A DNA stretch of 8,446 bases from Ignavibacteria bacterium UBA6688 (GCA_002454845.1 DKJQ01000200.1:5093-13538); one strand, 5' to 3'. Shown: positions 1 through 5,580, numbered from the stretch's first letter. Notes: generated from the letters alone by a model not told the origin. Numbers and translations: made by a program.

Positions 1-45
1 CGGTTTTGTCCCGATGCGCAAGGCGCATCGGGATGAGCAAGACCG
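1..45. repeat. Long two-part hairpin
   Basis: A perfect 11-bp inverted repeat, TCCCGATGCGC-AAG-GCGCATCGGGA (9-33), extended by outer arms CGGTTTTG (1-8) and CAAGACCG (38-45), which pair with one mismatch across a 4-nt bulge. It could be a terminator-like or dispersed repeat element. It begins at the window edge and may continue beyond it. Confidence 0.65.
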
Positions 46-54
46 CTGAGCGAC

Positions 55-102
55 CCCGCCCGAACGACCGATAATTGACTCTGAACCGTTCGGTCGGGCG
101 GG
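55..102. repeat. Imperfect 16-bp inverted repeat
   Basis: CCCGCCCGAACGACCG (55-70) and CGTTCGGTCGGGCGGG (87-102) pair at 14 of 16 positions across a 16-nt spacer. It stands close to a second, stronger hairpin at 1-45. Both lie in the gene-free end of the window. Confidence 0.7.
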
Positions 103-352
103 CACAACTGTTGTAGCTTTTAACTTCGCTTCAAGTGCGCCTATCAACAAAGGGAGCGTCGTGCTTACCGGTGTTAGGCGCCCGTGACCGGCGGCAAAAA
201 GCACTACACGAACCCCTGTTGGAAAAAGACCTCCTCTCGATGACCGACTCCCGCGACCCTTGAAGTCCGACAAAAACAAAAAGAAGGTTGTAGATCCCTA
301 CTTTCCTTTGACTGGTCCTCATCACGTTGTAGAGCCAAACGTTCTTTTTCCC
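103..352. other. Gene-free stretch with minor repeats
   Basis: No convincing gene. The only reading frame of note (131-325, minus) is rich in Arg and Ser, has no domain and no clear ribosome site. Visible structure is limited to GCGCCTA/TAGGCGC (137-143 and 175-181) and ACAAC-T-GTTGT (104-114). T-rich runs on the minus strand may reflect transcript ends. Confidence 0.4.
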
Positions 353-376
353 AAAAGCTCTTTTCTTGAACAGAGC
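353..376 (-). terminator. Possible weak terminator of the receiver operon
   Basis: The minus strand reads GCTCTGTT-CAAG-AAAAGAGC followed by TTTT: an 8-bp stem with one mismatch, a 4-nt loop and a short T-run, about 40 nt past the last stop codon. The stem is A/T-rich at its top, so termination may be partial. Confidence 0.4.
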
Positions 377-414
377 CCGTTATTGAGTTACACGCCCGCC
401 GGGCATGGCGCCTG

Positions 415-678
415 CTAGAGCCAAATCTCGATCTCTTCGCTCTCGTCCGTCTTGCCGATAATCTGTCGCTGGCATGCTGCGACGAATTCCCGCACTCCCT
501 CCAACCGGGTGTGGACCTCGCTCAATTCTTCCTTCATCGTCAGGAACGTATTCTTTTGGGAACCCTTGACGTGAAACTGCGCCAGTTGATGTTCAACGGA
601 TGTAACGATGGCGCTGATCCGTTCCACGTGATGGATAAGCGCTTCCATCTTCTGATTCATAACCTGGGTTGGTTCCAT
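415..678 (-). CDS. Small helical (coiled-coil-like) protein, function unknown
   Basis: An 87-residue soluble protein of no recognised family. The sequence is almost all amphipathic helix with regularly placed hydrophobics: MEALIHHVERISAIVTSVEHQL (11-32) and TMKEELSEVHTRLEGVREFV (47-66). A KGSQKNT turn between them suggests an antiparallel helical hairpin or coiled coil. The C-terminus is acidic (DESEEIEIWL). It has one cysteine and no membrane segment. The start at 678 has CAGGAG nine nt upstream, 20 nt after the DksA-like stop; longer in-frame starts would lie inside that gene. Third and last gene of the operon. Its constant partners would hint at a role; from position it may bind the pseudo-receiver or the DksA-like protein. 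Confidence 0.7.
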   Translation of the reverse strand: MEPTQVMNQKMEALIHHVERISAIVTSVEHQLAQFHVKGSQKNTFLTMKEELSEVHTRLEGVREFVAACQRQIIGKTDESEEIEIWL

Positions 679-698
679 GATGAGCAACTCCTGATTCT

Positions 699-1067
699 TC
701 ACGCTGACGGCAATGTTCGCAACTCCCTGCAGTCTGAACAAACAGTTGTGGTAGGGTCGTTTTCCAGCACCGCGGCGGGAATGGCCTTTCCGCAACCTGC
801 GCAGCGCCCATAGGTTCCGGAGAGGAACCGCTCCAAGGCTCCACGAACCTGCCGGACCGAAGGCGAAGCCACCGGACTGAGCACACGTGCGTGGATCATA
901 ATCGAGAAAATTCTCTCCGGCTCAGGCTCAACTTCGGTCAGGACGTTGCGCAACCGCAATTCCGCGAGCACTTCCGCAAGCGATTGGTGATACTGCTCCT
1001 GCAGCGTCACATCAAGCCGTTTGAGCATTGCCGCAGGAACGCGGTCTTGTTGTTTACCGTGGGTCAT
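699..1067 (-). CDS. DksA/TraR-family C4 zinc-finger protein
   Basis: A 122-residue protein whose C-terminus carries the DksA/TraR zinc finger: GTYGRCAGCGKAIP (84-97) and CSDC (110-113), giving four zinc ligands, Cys89, 92, 110 and 113. The N-terminal about 80 residues are mainly helical and charged, with EVEPEPE at about 45-51 near where a coiled-coil tip would sit. Family members enter the RNA polymerase secondary channel and, often with ppGpp, adjust promoter activity. This one is shorter than E. coli DksA (151 residues), so it may be a specialised paralogue. The start MTHGK was chosen for AGGGAG nine nt upstream and because it lies clear of the receiver gene; an ATG at 1076 is a close alternative. 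It lies between the pseudo-receiver and a small helical protein gene, probably in one transcript. Confidence 0.88.
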   Translation of the reverse strand: MTHGKQQDRVPAAMLKRLDVTLQEQYHQSLAEVLAELRLRNVLTEVEPEPERIFSIMIHARVLSPVASPSVRQVRGALERFLSGTYGRCAGCGKAIPAAVLENDPTTTVCSDCRELRTLPSA

Positions 1068-1104
1068 GGCTCTCATCTCCCTGACCAGGTCTATGTTACT
1101 CCAC

Positions 1105-1530
1105 TCACCCCCGGACATCCAGCACCCGGTGAATAGCATCTGCAACGGAGCTTCCCTCCAACGGCTTGAACAAGACCGTTTCAGCCATTTCCCGGATAGT
1201 CTGTTCCACTTCGATACTCATCAAACGTTTGATCCGCAATACTATGATCGGGATCCTCCTCCCGCTGGTCTGGAGGACACGGAGCTCCCGTATCACATCG
1301 GAGGGGAAGGCGAACAAGTCAATGATCATCACCGTAGGCGCATCAGCTTCAATCTTTGAGAGAAGCTGTTCGAGCCGTGTCACGCACACGATTTTGAACT
1401 CTTCCTCCAACAGGAGCGAGAGACTCCTCGCCAGGTCCGGGTCGGGGCTGAACACCAGGACTGGTTTTTTTCTCACCAGAGGAACCGCTTGTTGTTGATG
1501 GTGTGATGGTATCGGCATGTTCATGGCCAT
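1105..1530 (-). CDS. Atypical receiver-domain protein (pseudo-receiver)
   Basis: A 141-residue single-domain protein with the response-regulator receiver fold: beta-1 PVLVF (23-27), the phospho-acceptor position Asp71 in VMIIDLFAF, beta-4 IPIIVL (93-98) and Lys122 in VLFKPLE. It departs from active receivers: the Mg-binding acidic pair after beta-1 is replaced by Ser28-Pro29 (only Asp30 and Asp32 remain nearby), and the switch Thr/Ser after beta-4 is Arg99. Phosphorylation by the usual mechanism is therefore doubtful, and it may work by protein contact alone. A 20-residue polar N-terminus precedes the fold. The start is uncertain: ATGs at 1530, 1524 and 1518 share the weak site GAAAGA, and the second is best spaced. 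No output domain. It is the first gene of an operon with a DksA-like gene 37 nt downstream. Confidence 0.82.
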   Translation of the reverse strand: MAMNMPIPSHHQQQAVPLVRKKPVLVFSPDPDLARSLSLLLEEEFKIVCVTRLEQLLSKIEADAPTVMIIDLFAFPSDVIRELRVLQTSGRRIPIIVLRIKRLMSIEVEQTIREMAETVLFKPLEGSSVADAIHRVLDVRG

Positions 1531-1556
1531 TCTTTCGTGTTCACACGATACATTGG

Positions 1557-1573
1557 CTCAAGATGTATGCCAA
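1557..1573 (-). promoter_or_regulatory. Sigma54-like element before the receiver operon
   Basis: The minus strand reads TTGGCATACATCTTGAG: a near-perfect -24 half (TTGGCA) and TTGAG at -12, giving GG-N10-GA. The consensus C at -12 is absent, as in the element before the cytochrome. The start would be near 1546, about 16 nt before the ATG. The site also forms an inverted repeat, TTGGC-N11-GCCAA. No clearer housekeeping promoter was recognised. Confidence 0.3.
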
Positions 1574-1613
1574 ACGACAAGGGAGCAAACATACCCGGTG
1601 AAAACGGAAACCG

Positions 1614-1635
1614 GGGTGAATGGACTAATTCACCC
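1614..1635. promoter_or_regulatory. Perfect dyad GGGTGAAT-N6-ATTCACCC
   Basis: An 8-bp perfect inverted repeat with a 6-nt spacer, centred about 78 bp upstream of the predicted transcription start of the receiver operon. Length, symmetry and position fit an activator or enhancer site. The binding protein is unknown; the NtrC-type regulator or the Fis-like protein in this window are candidates. Confidence 0.5.
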
Positions 1636-1680
1636 GTTGAATTCGACAACACCCCGGGCGAATTTCCGAAATTGCGTGAG

Positions 1681-1700
1681 TTGCGAATTCCGGTTCGCAA
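1681..1700. promoter_or_regulatory. Perfect dyad TTGCGAA-N6-TTCGCAA
   Basis: A 7-bp perfect inverted repeat with a 6-nt spacer, located between the cytochrome terminator and the receiver operon, about 145 bp upstream of that operon's predicted start site. It looks like a dimeric regulator's site. Another perfect dyad with the same spacer length lies at 1614-1635. Confidence 0.4.
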
Positions 1701-1742
1701 TAAAAGGAAACCCGCGGGCGCCGGAAATGCGCCTGCGGGTTT
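1701..1742 (-). terminator. Rho-independent terminator of the cytochrome gene
   Basis: On the minus strand AAACCCGC-A-GGCGC and its complement GGCGCCCGCGGGTTT form a 14-bp stem with a single mismatch and a short ATTTCC loop, followed by CCTTTTATT. It lies about 70 nt past the cytochrome stop and isolates that gene from the receiver operon. Confidence 0.85.
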
Positions 1743-1809
1743 CGTAGACCATGGTACCTCCAGATCCCGTCACCTGCTCCGGAGGAGCGGTGGGGGATAA
1801 AAGGGGGCC

Positions 1810-4581
1810 TTACTTCAGCAACATCATCTTCTTCGTCGCACTGAAGCCGTCCGTCTGGATGTGGTAGAAATAGACACCGCTCGGGACAAGGTTTCCGTCC
1901 TCGTGACGACCGTTCCATGTCACCCGGTAGTTGCCGGCTGGATAGGATCCATTCACGATCGTCGCCACAACCTGTCCGGAAACGCCATAAATCGTCAGCC
2001 GGACTTTGCTTTCGCGGACGACGGCAAAGCTGATCACCGTGGAGGGGTTGAACGGGTTCGGGTAATTCTGATGCAGCGCGAACTCCGTCGGAACTCCTCC
2101 CACATCCTCCACACTCACGGCAATGGCGTCACCGGAGTAGGGACTCTCATTCCCTGCGTGGTCGAAGGAAGAGATCTTGTAGTAGTACTTCTGTCCAAAG
2201 GTGATGCTCGCATCGACATAGGCATTCGTCGTGACCTTCGCGATCGGCTGCTGGCCGGCCGGATTGAAGCCCGGCGTCGTGCTGCGATACACCGCGTACT
2301 CCTTCAGGTCGTTATCCTCAACGGCCTTCCATTGGAGGTCGATCGATGTCAGGCCGTATACCACCTGGATACCCGACGGTGTCGCAGGGGGGAGGTTATC
2401 GACGGAATACCCGCTGTCCACAGCCGACTGGTACACGACGTTCTTGTTGTCGTTGTTGTATCCCGCGACGAAGAACTTCGTGAAGAACTGGCCGCCGACG
2501 ATCGAGGAATCGAAGATGGTCTCAGCAATGTATCCATACTGGCTCAGATTGGTGGCGGGAACGGAAGCGACGAACGTCCAGACGTAACCGTTCACCTCAA
2601 CCTTCGAGCCCACTTCGGCGTTTTGAAGCAGTGTAGTATAGTTTGAGGCCTTCATCGATGCGGATCCCAGCATTGGATCCATGCGCCAGATGCCGTAGGT
2701 GTTGAGCCGCTCATAGCTGAAGTCCTCGGCCGGGAACTTGTTCCAAACGACCTGGATCTTCTTGCCCTGATCCTTCGGCACGTCACGGACGGAGACGATG
2801 CTGGCTGCTCCGGCCCCGAGTTTCATCTGCTCGATCGAGGTTTCCAGCAGACCCTTTGCATACAGGTGATTATGAACGCCATAGCTTCCGTCATTCAGGA
2901 CGAAATAATAGTTGTACGAAGCCGCCTTGTGCGTCATAGACGTGAGGGTCGCGTCCTGCGGGTACTTCGGCGAGCCGTCAGTCCGCTTCGGCATGAGCGC
3001 TTTCAACTCATCAAGAAGATCTTTGATCTTATCCTGACTGAGCCGCACGTACTCGAGCGAAGTTACTCCGTGACATTCACGGCAGCCGACGTCGTTCAAT
3101 AATTCCGACGTTCCGTTCTCATAGACAACAGCGAAGGTGTGGCCCCCGACTTTATTCAGAAGCGTATCCGGCTTTGCGTAGGTCGGATCGTAGGTGGGAG
3201 TCTGCGCCATGTGACACTCGGCGCATCGATTCTGGATGTCACTATGTGTTGAATTCTCATACCGGTAGCCGGGGTACTCCCAGCCGGACCAGTTGCCTAC
3301 TTCGCCTTTCAGGAGCGTCGGGCCAAACGGAGTGCCCCCGGCTCCAACCAGCATCGGCCCCTGGTGGGCGTGATGAAGGCCGGAGTAACTACTGAGGCGC
3401 GTCGTGTGGCAATCCATGCACGCATCGGCAACAGACTTCGTCCTCAGTTGATACGGGTTTGCATTGCTGTGAGGATCGTGGCATGCCGTGCAGGTGATCC
3501 CTTCTGCGTTGGCATAGATCTTACTTCCCGACGGAGCGACCGGCTCCGGATTTCCGGCCTTATAGTCGATGAAGCCCTGGCCAACGTGGCACCGCGTGCA
3601 TCCCGGTCGGTTGGTGTACTCCACCTGGATCCCGTTCGCCATCGAAACAGCATGGCGCGAACCCGTCCACGAATAACCTTTGGGATGACGATCGGACGAG
3701 AAGTGGCAGGGGGCGCAAACATCAGACGAGATGGATTTGTCCGTTTTCAGCTTGTCGGCAGTCTTGACGTGCTCACCGAGGGGACCGTGGCAGTTCTCAC
3801 ACTGAATACCTCCAAGACCCATCATTTTTCTCCAGTTCAAATCTGTCACCGTCTTCGCCATCAACGAATCATACACGCCCGGTTTGTTCGGCGGCACTGT
3901 AAAGCCGGTGACCTTCGCCATGTCGTCGAAACCTTCATTCACCGCCGTTGTGGAGGTGTTGTACCCAGCCGTATGGCAGGATAAGCAGCTCGTGCCGAAA
4001 TGCCCGCCAACTTGGTCAAGCCGTCGGGGCAGCACCGTCGCATGATTTGTCTTCTGCCAGCTAGAAATGTACGACCATCCGGTATGACACGGCTGGCAGG
4101 TGGAGGGGGTCGTGTTGGCACCGTAACTGATGCCCGCACCGACAAATGTGGACGAGACCACCTTGATGGAAGCGGTGGCTGTTCCTTTTGCTGTCGTGGC
4201 ACTCATGGTGACCGAATACTCACCGGATGTATCGGGCTTGAAATAGACAACTTTGCCGGAGAGTCCGGCAGCCGTATCGGAAACCGTGACCGCCCCTTTG
4301 GGCCCGGTCACCGTCCAGGTGGCACCGGTCGCTGTCACGAGAGAATCACTATAGCGTGTCCCCGTGCCGCTGAGGACGTACGGTTTGAGAACGACCCTGG
4401 CGCCGACACCAACCGTTTTCAGGCCATACGTCGACTCGTTTCCGTTGGACGACTTAAACTTGTCAGGGACCCCGACGACGATGATCCTGCCGCTGACCTG
4501 CGCATAGACCATGCCGCTGAAACTCACCAGCAGAGCGAAACAGACGGAGACTATCATGAAAGCGTTAAAAGTCCGTCTCAT
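1810..4581 (-). CDS. Secreted nonahaem cytochrome c with T9SS sorting domain
   Basis: A 923-residue extracellular electron carrier. A signal peptide (1-27, ending MVYAQ) leads into an Ig-like region (30-145). Nine CxxCH haem-binding motifs start at Cys162, 199, 261, 289, 328, 364, 388, 453 and 500, with many spare histidines (180, 194, 271, 299, 310, 371, 403, 446, 481) able to serve as second axial ligands. SWxxSxHA-type stretches at about 175 and 305 and DGSYGVHN at about 564 are features of multihaem cytochromes. An FN3-like segment (about 594-720), a classic FN3 domain (731-817) and a FlgD-like sorting domain (about 834-923, with NYPNPFNPST at 839) follow. In T9SS hosts this tail sends proteins across the outer membrane for surface attachment or release. 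The start MRRTF has GGAGG five nt upstream; an upstream ATG at 4638 gives a 19-residue longer, less typical signal peptide. Monocistronic. No catalytic centre is recognised, so surface electron transfer is the favoured role; a reductase cannot be excluded. Confidence 0.95.
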   Translation of the reverse strand: MRRTFNAFMIVSVCFALLVSFSGMVYAQVSGRIIVVGVPDKFKSSNGNESTYGLKTVGVGARVVLKPYVLSGTGTRYSDSLVTATGATWTVTGPKGAVTVSDTAAGLSGKVVYFKPDTSGEYSVTMSATTAKGTATASIKVVSSTFVGAGISYGANTTPSTCQPCHTGWSYISSWQKTNHATVLPRRLDQVGGHFGTSCLSCHTAGYNTSTTAVNEGFDDMAKVTGFTVPPNKPGVYDSLMAKTVTDLNWRKMMGLGGIQCENCHGPLGEHVKTADKLKTDKSISSDVCAPCHFSSDRHPKGYSWTGSRHAVSMANGIQVEYTNRPGCTRCHVGQGFIDYKAGNPEPVAPSGSKIYANAEGITCTACHDPHSNANPYQLRTKSVADACMDCHTTRLSSYSGLHHAHQGPMLVGAGGTPFGPTLLKGEVGNWSGWEYPGYRYENSTHSDIQNRCAECHMAQTPTYDPTYAKPDTLLNKVGGHTFAVVYENGTSELLNDVGCRECHGVTSLEYVRLSQDKIKDLLDELKALMPKRTDGSPKYPQDATLTSMTHKAASYNYYFVLNDGSYGVHNHLYAKGLLETSIEQMKLGAGAASIVSVRDVPKDQGKKIQVVWNKFPAEDFSYERLNTYGIWRMDPMLGSASMKASNYTTLLQNAEVGSKVEVNGYVWTFVASVPATNLSQYGYIAETIFDSSIVGGQFFTKFFVAGYNNDNKNVVYQSAVDSGYSVDNLPPATPSGIQVVYGLTSIDLQWKAVEDNDLKEYAVYRSTTPGFNPAGQQPIAKVTTNAYVDASITFGQKYYYKISSFDHAGNESPYSGDAIAVSVEDVGGVPTEFALHQNYPNPFNPSTVISFAVVRESKVRLTIYGVSGQVVATIVNGSYPAGNYRVTWNGRHEDGNLVPSGVYFYHIQTDGFSATKKMMLLK

Positions 4582-4644
4582 AGGCACCTCCATTGTTCTT
4601 GAATTGAAGAAGATTTTCCAACCGCGAATCCGTCTCATAACCTC

Positions 4645-4661
4645 GATCACCGCAGGTGATC
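4645..4661. promoter_or_regulatory. Perfect palindrome GATCACC-GCA-GGTGATC
   Basis: A perfect 7-bp inverted repeat with a 3-nt centre, 64 to 80 nt upstream of the cytochrome start codon. If transcription begins near 4692 it lies in the leader RNA as a tight hairpin; as DNA it could be a dimeric repressor operator. No T-run follows, so it is not a terminator. Confidence 0.45.
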
Positions 4662-4702
4662 CGGAACGCTGCACGCGACTATGGTGACATTCCCGGATTG
4701 CG

Positions 4703-4719
4703 CTCAATTTATGTGCCGA
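4703..4719 (-). promoter_or_regulatory. Sigma54-like element with altered -12 box
   Basis: The minus strand reads CGGCACATAAATTGAG: a good -24 half (GGCAC) and TTGAG at the -12 position, giving GG-N10-GA instead of GG-N10-GC. The -12 C is normally strongly conserved, so this is weak alone. It is listed because the site before the receiver operon (1557-1573) has the same pattern. The predicted start, near 4692, leaves a leader of about 110 nt before the cytochrome ATG. Confidence 0.3.
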
Positions 4720-4750
4720 ATAACAATTCCTGTTTAAGAGACTGGCTTGC

Positions 4751-4768
4751 GGGAATCCTCGGGAATCC
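4751..4768. repeat. Tandem GGGAATCC octamers (10-bp period)
   Basis: Two exact copies of GGGAATCC start at 4751 and 4761, one helical turn apart. An inverted copy lies at 4836-4843, and another at 5681-5688 upstream of the Fis-like gene. They lie upstream of the cytochrome gene and its promoter-like element, a location fitting a transcription factor operator. Binding is inferred from recurrence only. Confidence 0.45.
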
Positions 4769-4848
4769 GCGACCATTGCTCAACGCAATAATTGACCGAT
4801 GCAATCTTTCGCACTTTTTCGTATTGGACACGTATGGATTCCCGTAAA

Positions 4849-4900
4849 CAAAAAACCCACCGGGTATTCACCGTTCTGCATCGGCAGAAACCGGTGGGTT
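4849..4900 (-). terminator. Hairpin terminator with alternative pairings
   Basis: On the minus strand AACCCACCGG (4900-4891) pairs perfectly with CCGGTGGGTT (4863-4854), followed by a T-run at 4855-4850. It sits about 40 nt past the stop of the membrane-protein gene. Inside the loop a second hairpin, TTCTGC-ATCG-GCAGAA (4874-4889), flanked by CACCG/CGGTG, competes for part of the outer arm. A further near-copy of the first arm, AACCCACTGG, lies at 4913-4904. Confidence 0.75.
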
Positions 4901-4942
4901 CACCCAGTGGGTTTTCATTTCAGCGTCCCGTGAAGAAGGGGA

Positions 4943-5134
4943 TCAACTCACAAAATTGGCTCCGTCGAATTCCGTCTCCGGGATCTCCGGCGGAAACGCA
5001 CCGAAGTTCTTCGACTGATCCTCTTCATCCACAAAGTGGAAACATTTCTCTCTGGGGCCAAACCGCCGCCAGAGCAACAACGATCCGCCCACAGCCGCGG
5101 CTACGAGTCCCAGTGTCCACCAATGGAATCTCAT
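4943..5134 (-). CDS. Small single-pass membrane protein
   Basis: A 63-residue protein of no family I recognise. Residues about 5-22 (WWTLGLVAAAVGGSLLLW) form one hydrophobic helix, immediately followed by RRFGPREK. By the positive-inside rule the C-terminal 40 residues would be cytoplasmic. That tail is acidic and aromatic (CFHFVDEEDQ, then FPPEIPETEFDG) with one cysteine and no haem or metal motif. The start MRFHWW was chosen because AAGGAG stands 8 nt before it; an in-frame ATG ten codons upstream lacks such a site. It lies 76 nt after the Fis-like gene with no promoter recognised between, so co-transcription from the sigma54 promoter is likely, and a terminator follows. Function unknown; possibilities include a membrane anchor or small regulator of a signalling or electron-transfer complex. 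Confidence 0.7.
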   Translation of the reverse strand: MRFHWWTLGLVAAAVGGSLLLWRRFGPREKCFHFVDEEDQSKNFGAFPPEIPETEFDGANFVS

Positions 5135-5160
5135 AGTCTCATCTCCTTTCCCAACACACA

Positions 5161-5180
5161 GCACCGTCCTGCGCCGGTGC
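5161..5180. repeat. Small inverted repeat GCACCG-N8-CGGTGC
   Basis: A perfect 6-bp inverted repeat in the 76-nt gap between the Fis-like gene and the membrane-protein gene, about 27 nt before the latter's start. No T-run follows on the minus strand, so it is not a terminator. It could be an mRNA processing or stabilising hairpin. Tandem TGCTGCA copies lie just upstream, at about 5195-5210. Confidence 0.4.
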
Positions 5181-5210
5181 GGGCTTCAGACATACTGCTG
5201 CATGCTGCAA

Positions 5211-5480
5211 TTAGTTCAAGTTGCCGGTCACATGGACTTCTTCAGCCTCGGTTTCGTCCATCGGCTGGTCTTCAAATCCTTCGATGGAAAGCTCGCGAAG
5301 TTTCCGGTAGAGGGAGGAAAGGCTGATTCCGAGCAGTTTTGCCACTTTTCGTTTATCGTTTTCGTTGACGCGAAGGGCGTCTGTGATGACTGATCGCTCA
5401 TAAGCCCTGACAGAGTCTTTCAGGTTGCTGGCGATCAGCGGAAACTGTTCCGACGGTTTTTGCATTCCAGGTCGTAGCAT
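5211..5480 (-). CDS. Stand-alone Fis-type helix-turn-helix protein
   Basis: An 89-residue DNA-binding protein consisting of little more than the C-terminal Fis/HTH_8 domain found on sigma54 activators. Helices at about 19-67 include VRAYERSVITDALRV, then KRKVAKLLGISLSSLYRKLREL (about 43-64), whose recognition helix repeats the SLSSLYRK of the neighbouring regulator. An acidic tail (EGFEDQPMDETEAEE, about 67-81) follows. There is no receiver and no AAA+ domain, so it cannot activate sigma54 polymerase by itself. Known relatives act as nucleoid-type or accessory DNA binders. The start at 5480 is supported by AGGAG nine nt upstream; Met6 is an alternative with a poorer site. It is preceded by a consensus sigma54 promoter and followed 76 nt later by a small membrane-protein gene, probably on the same transcript. 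Inference: it may bind the same operators as the regulator and damp or assist it. Confidence 0.88.
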   Translation of the reverse strand: MLRPGMQKPSEQFPLIASNLKDSVRAYERSVITDALRVNENDKRKVAKLLGISLSSLYRKLRELSIEGFEDQPMDETEAEEVHVTGNLN

Positions 5481-5563
5481 GTAGTTATTCTCCTATAGTG
5501 AATTAATGAATGAAACGAATTCATTCCAATACCTTGGCTCTTTGCAGGTGTCATTTTTGAAAC

Positions 5564-5580
5564 TGCAAGGAATGTGCCAA
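5564..5580 (-). promoter_or_regulatory. Sigma54 (-24/-12) promoter
   Basis: The minus strand reads TTGGCACATTCCTTGCA: the -24 element TTGGCAC, then exactly the spacing that gives GG-N10-GC, and the -12 element TTGCA. This matches the RpoN consensus (TGGCAC-N5-TTGCA) at every defined position. The predicted transcription start is near 5553, about 73 nt before the ATG of the Fis-like gene. The activator gene is immediately upstream. Confidence 0.9.

Noticed and set aside
137..181. Possible integron attC site (GTTAGGC at 174-180 on the plus strand, with imperfect GCCTATC near 140)
   Set aside because: One core has a mismatch, the inner L boxes do not pair and the whole is too short; no integrase or cassettes are seen.
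131..325. Small minus-strand frame of 64 codons
   Set aside because: Arg/Ser-rich, no domain, no convincing ribosome site, in a repeat-rich noncoding region.
1861..4602. Plus-strand frames of 200 to 261 codons opposite the cytochrome (1861-2646, 3364-3984, 4000-4602)
   Set aside because: They lie antisense to the nine haem motifs and the sorting domain; no domains or ribosome sites.
4582..4776. Longer N-terminus for the cytochrome, starting at 4776 or 4638
   Set aside because: The start at 4581 has GGAGG at ideal spacing and gives a normal signal peptide. The 4638 ATG shares an 11-bp repeat (TATGAGACGGA) with it but has GAGG only 2 nt away.
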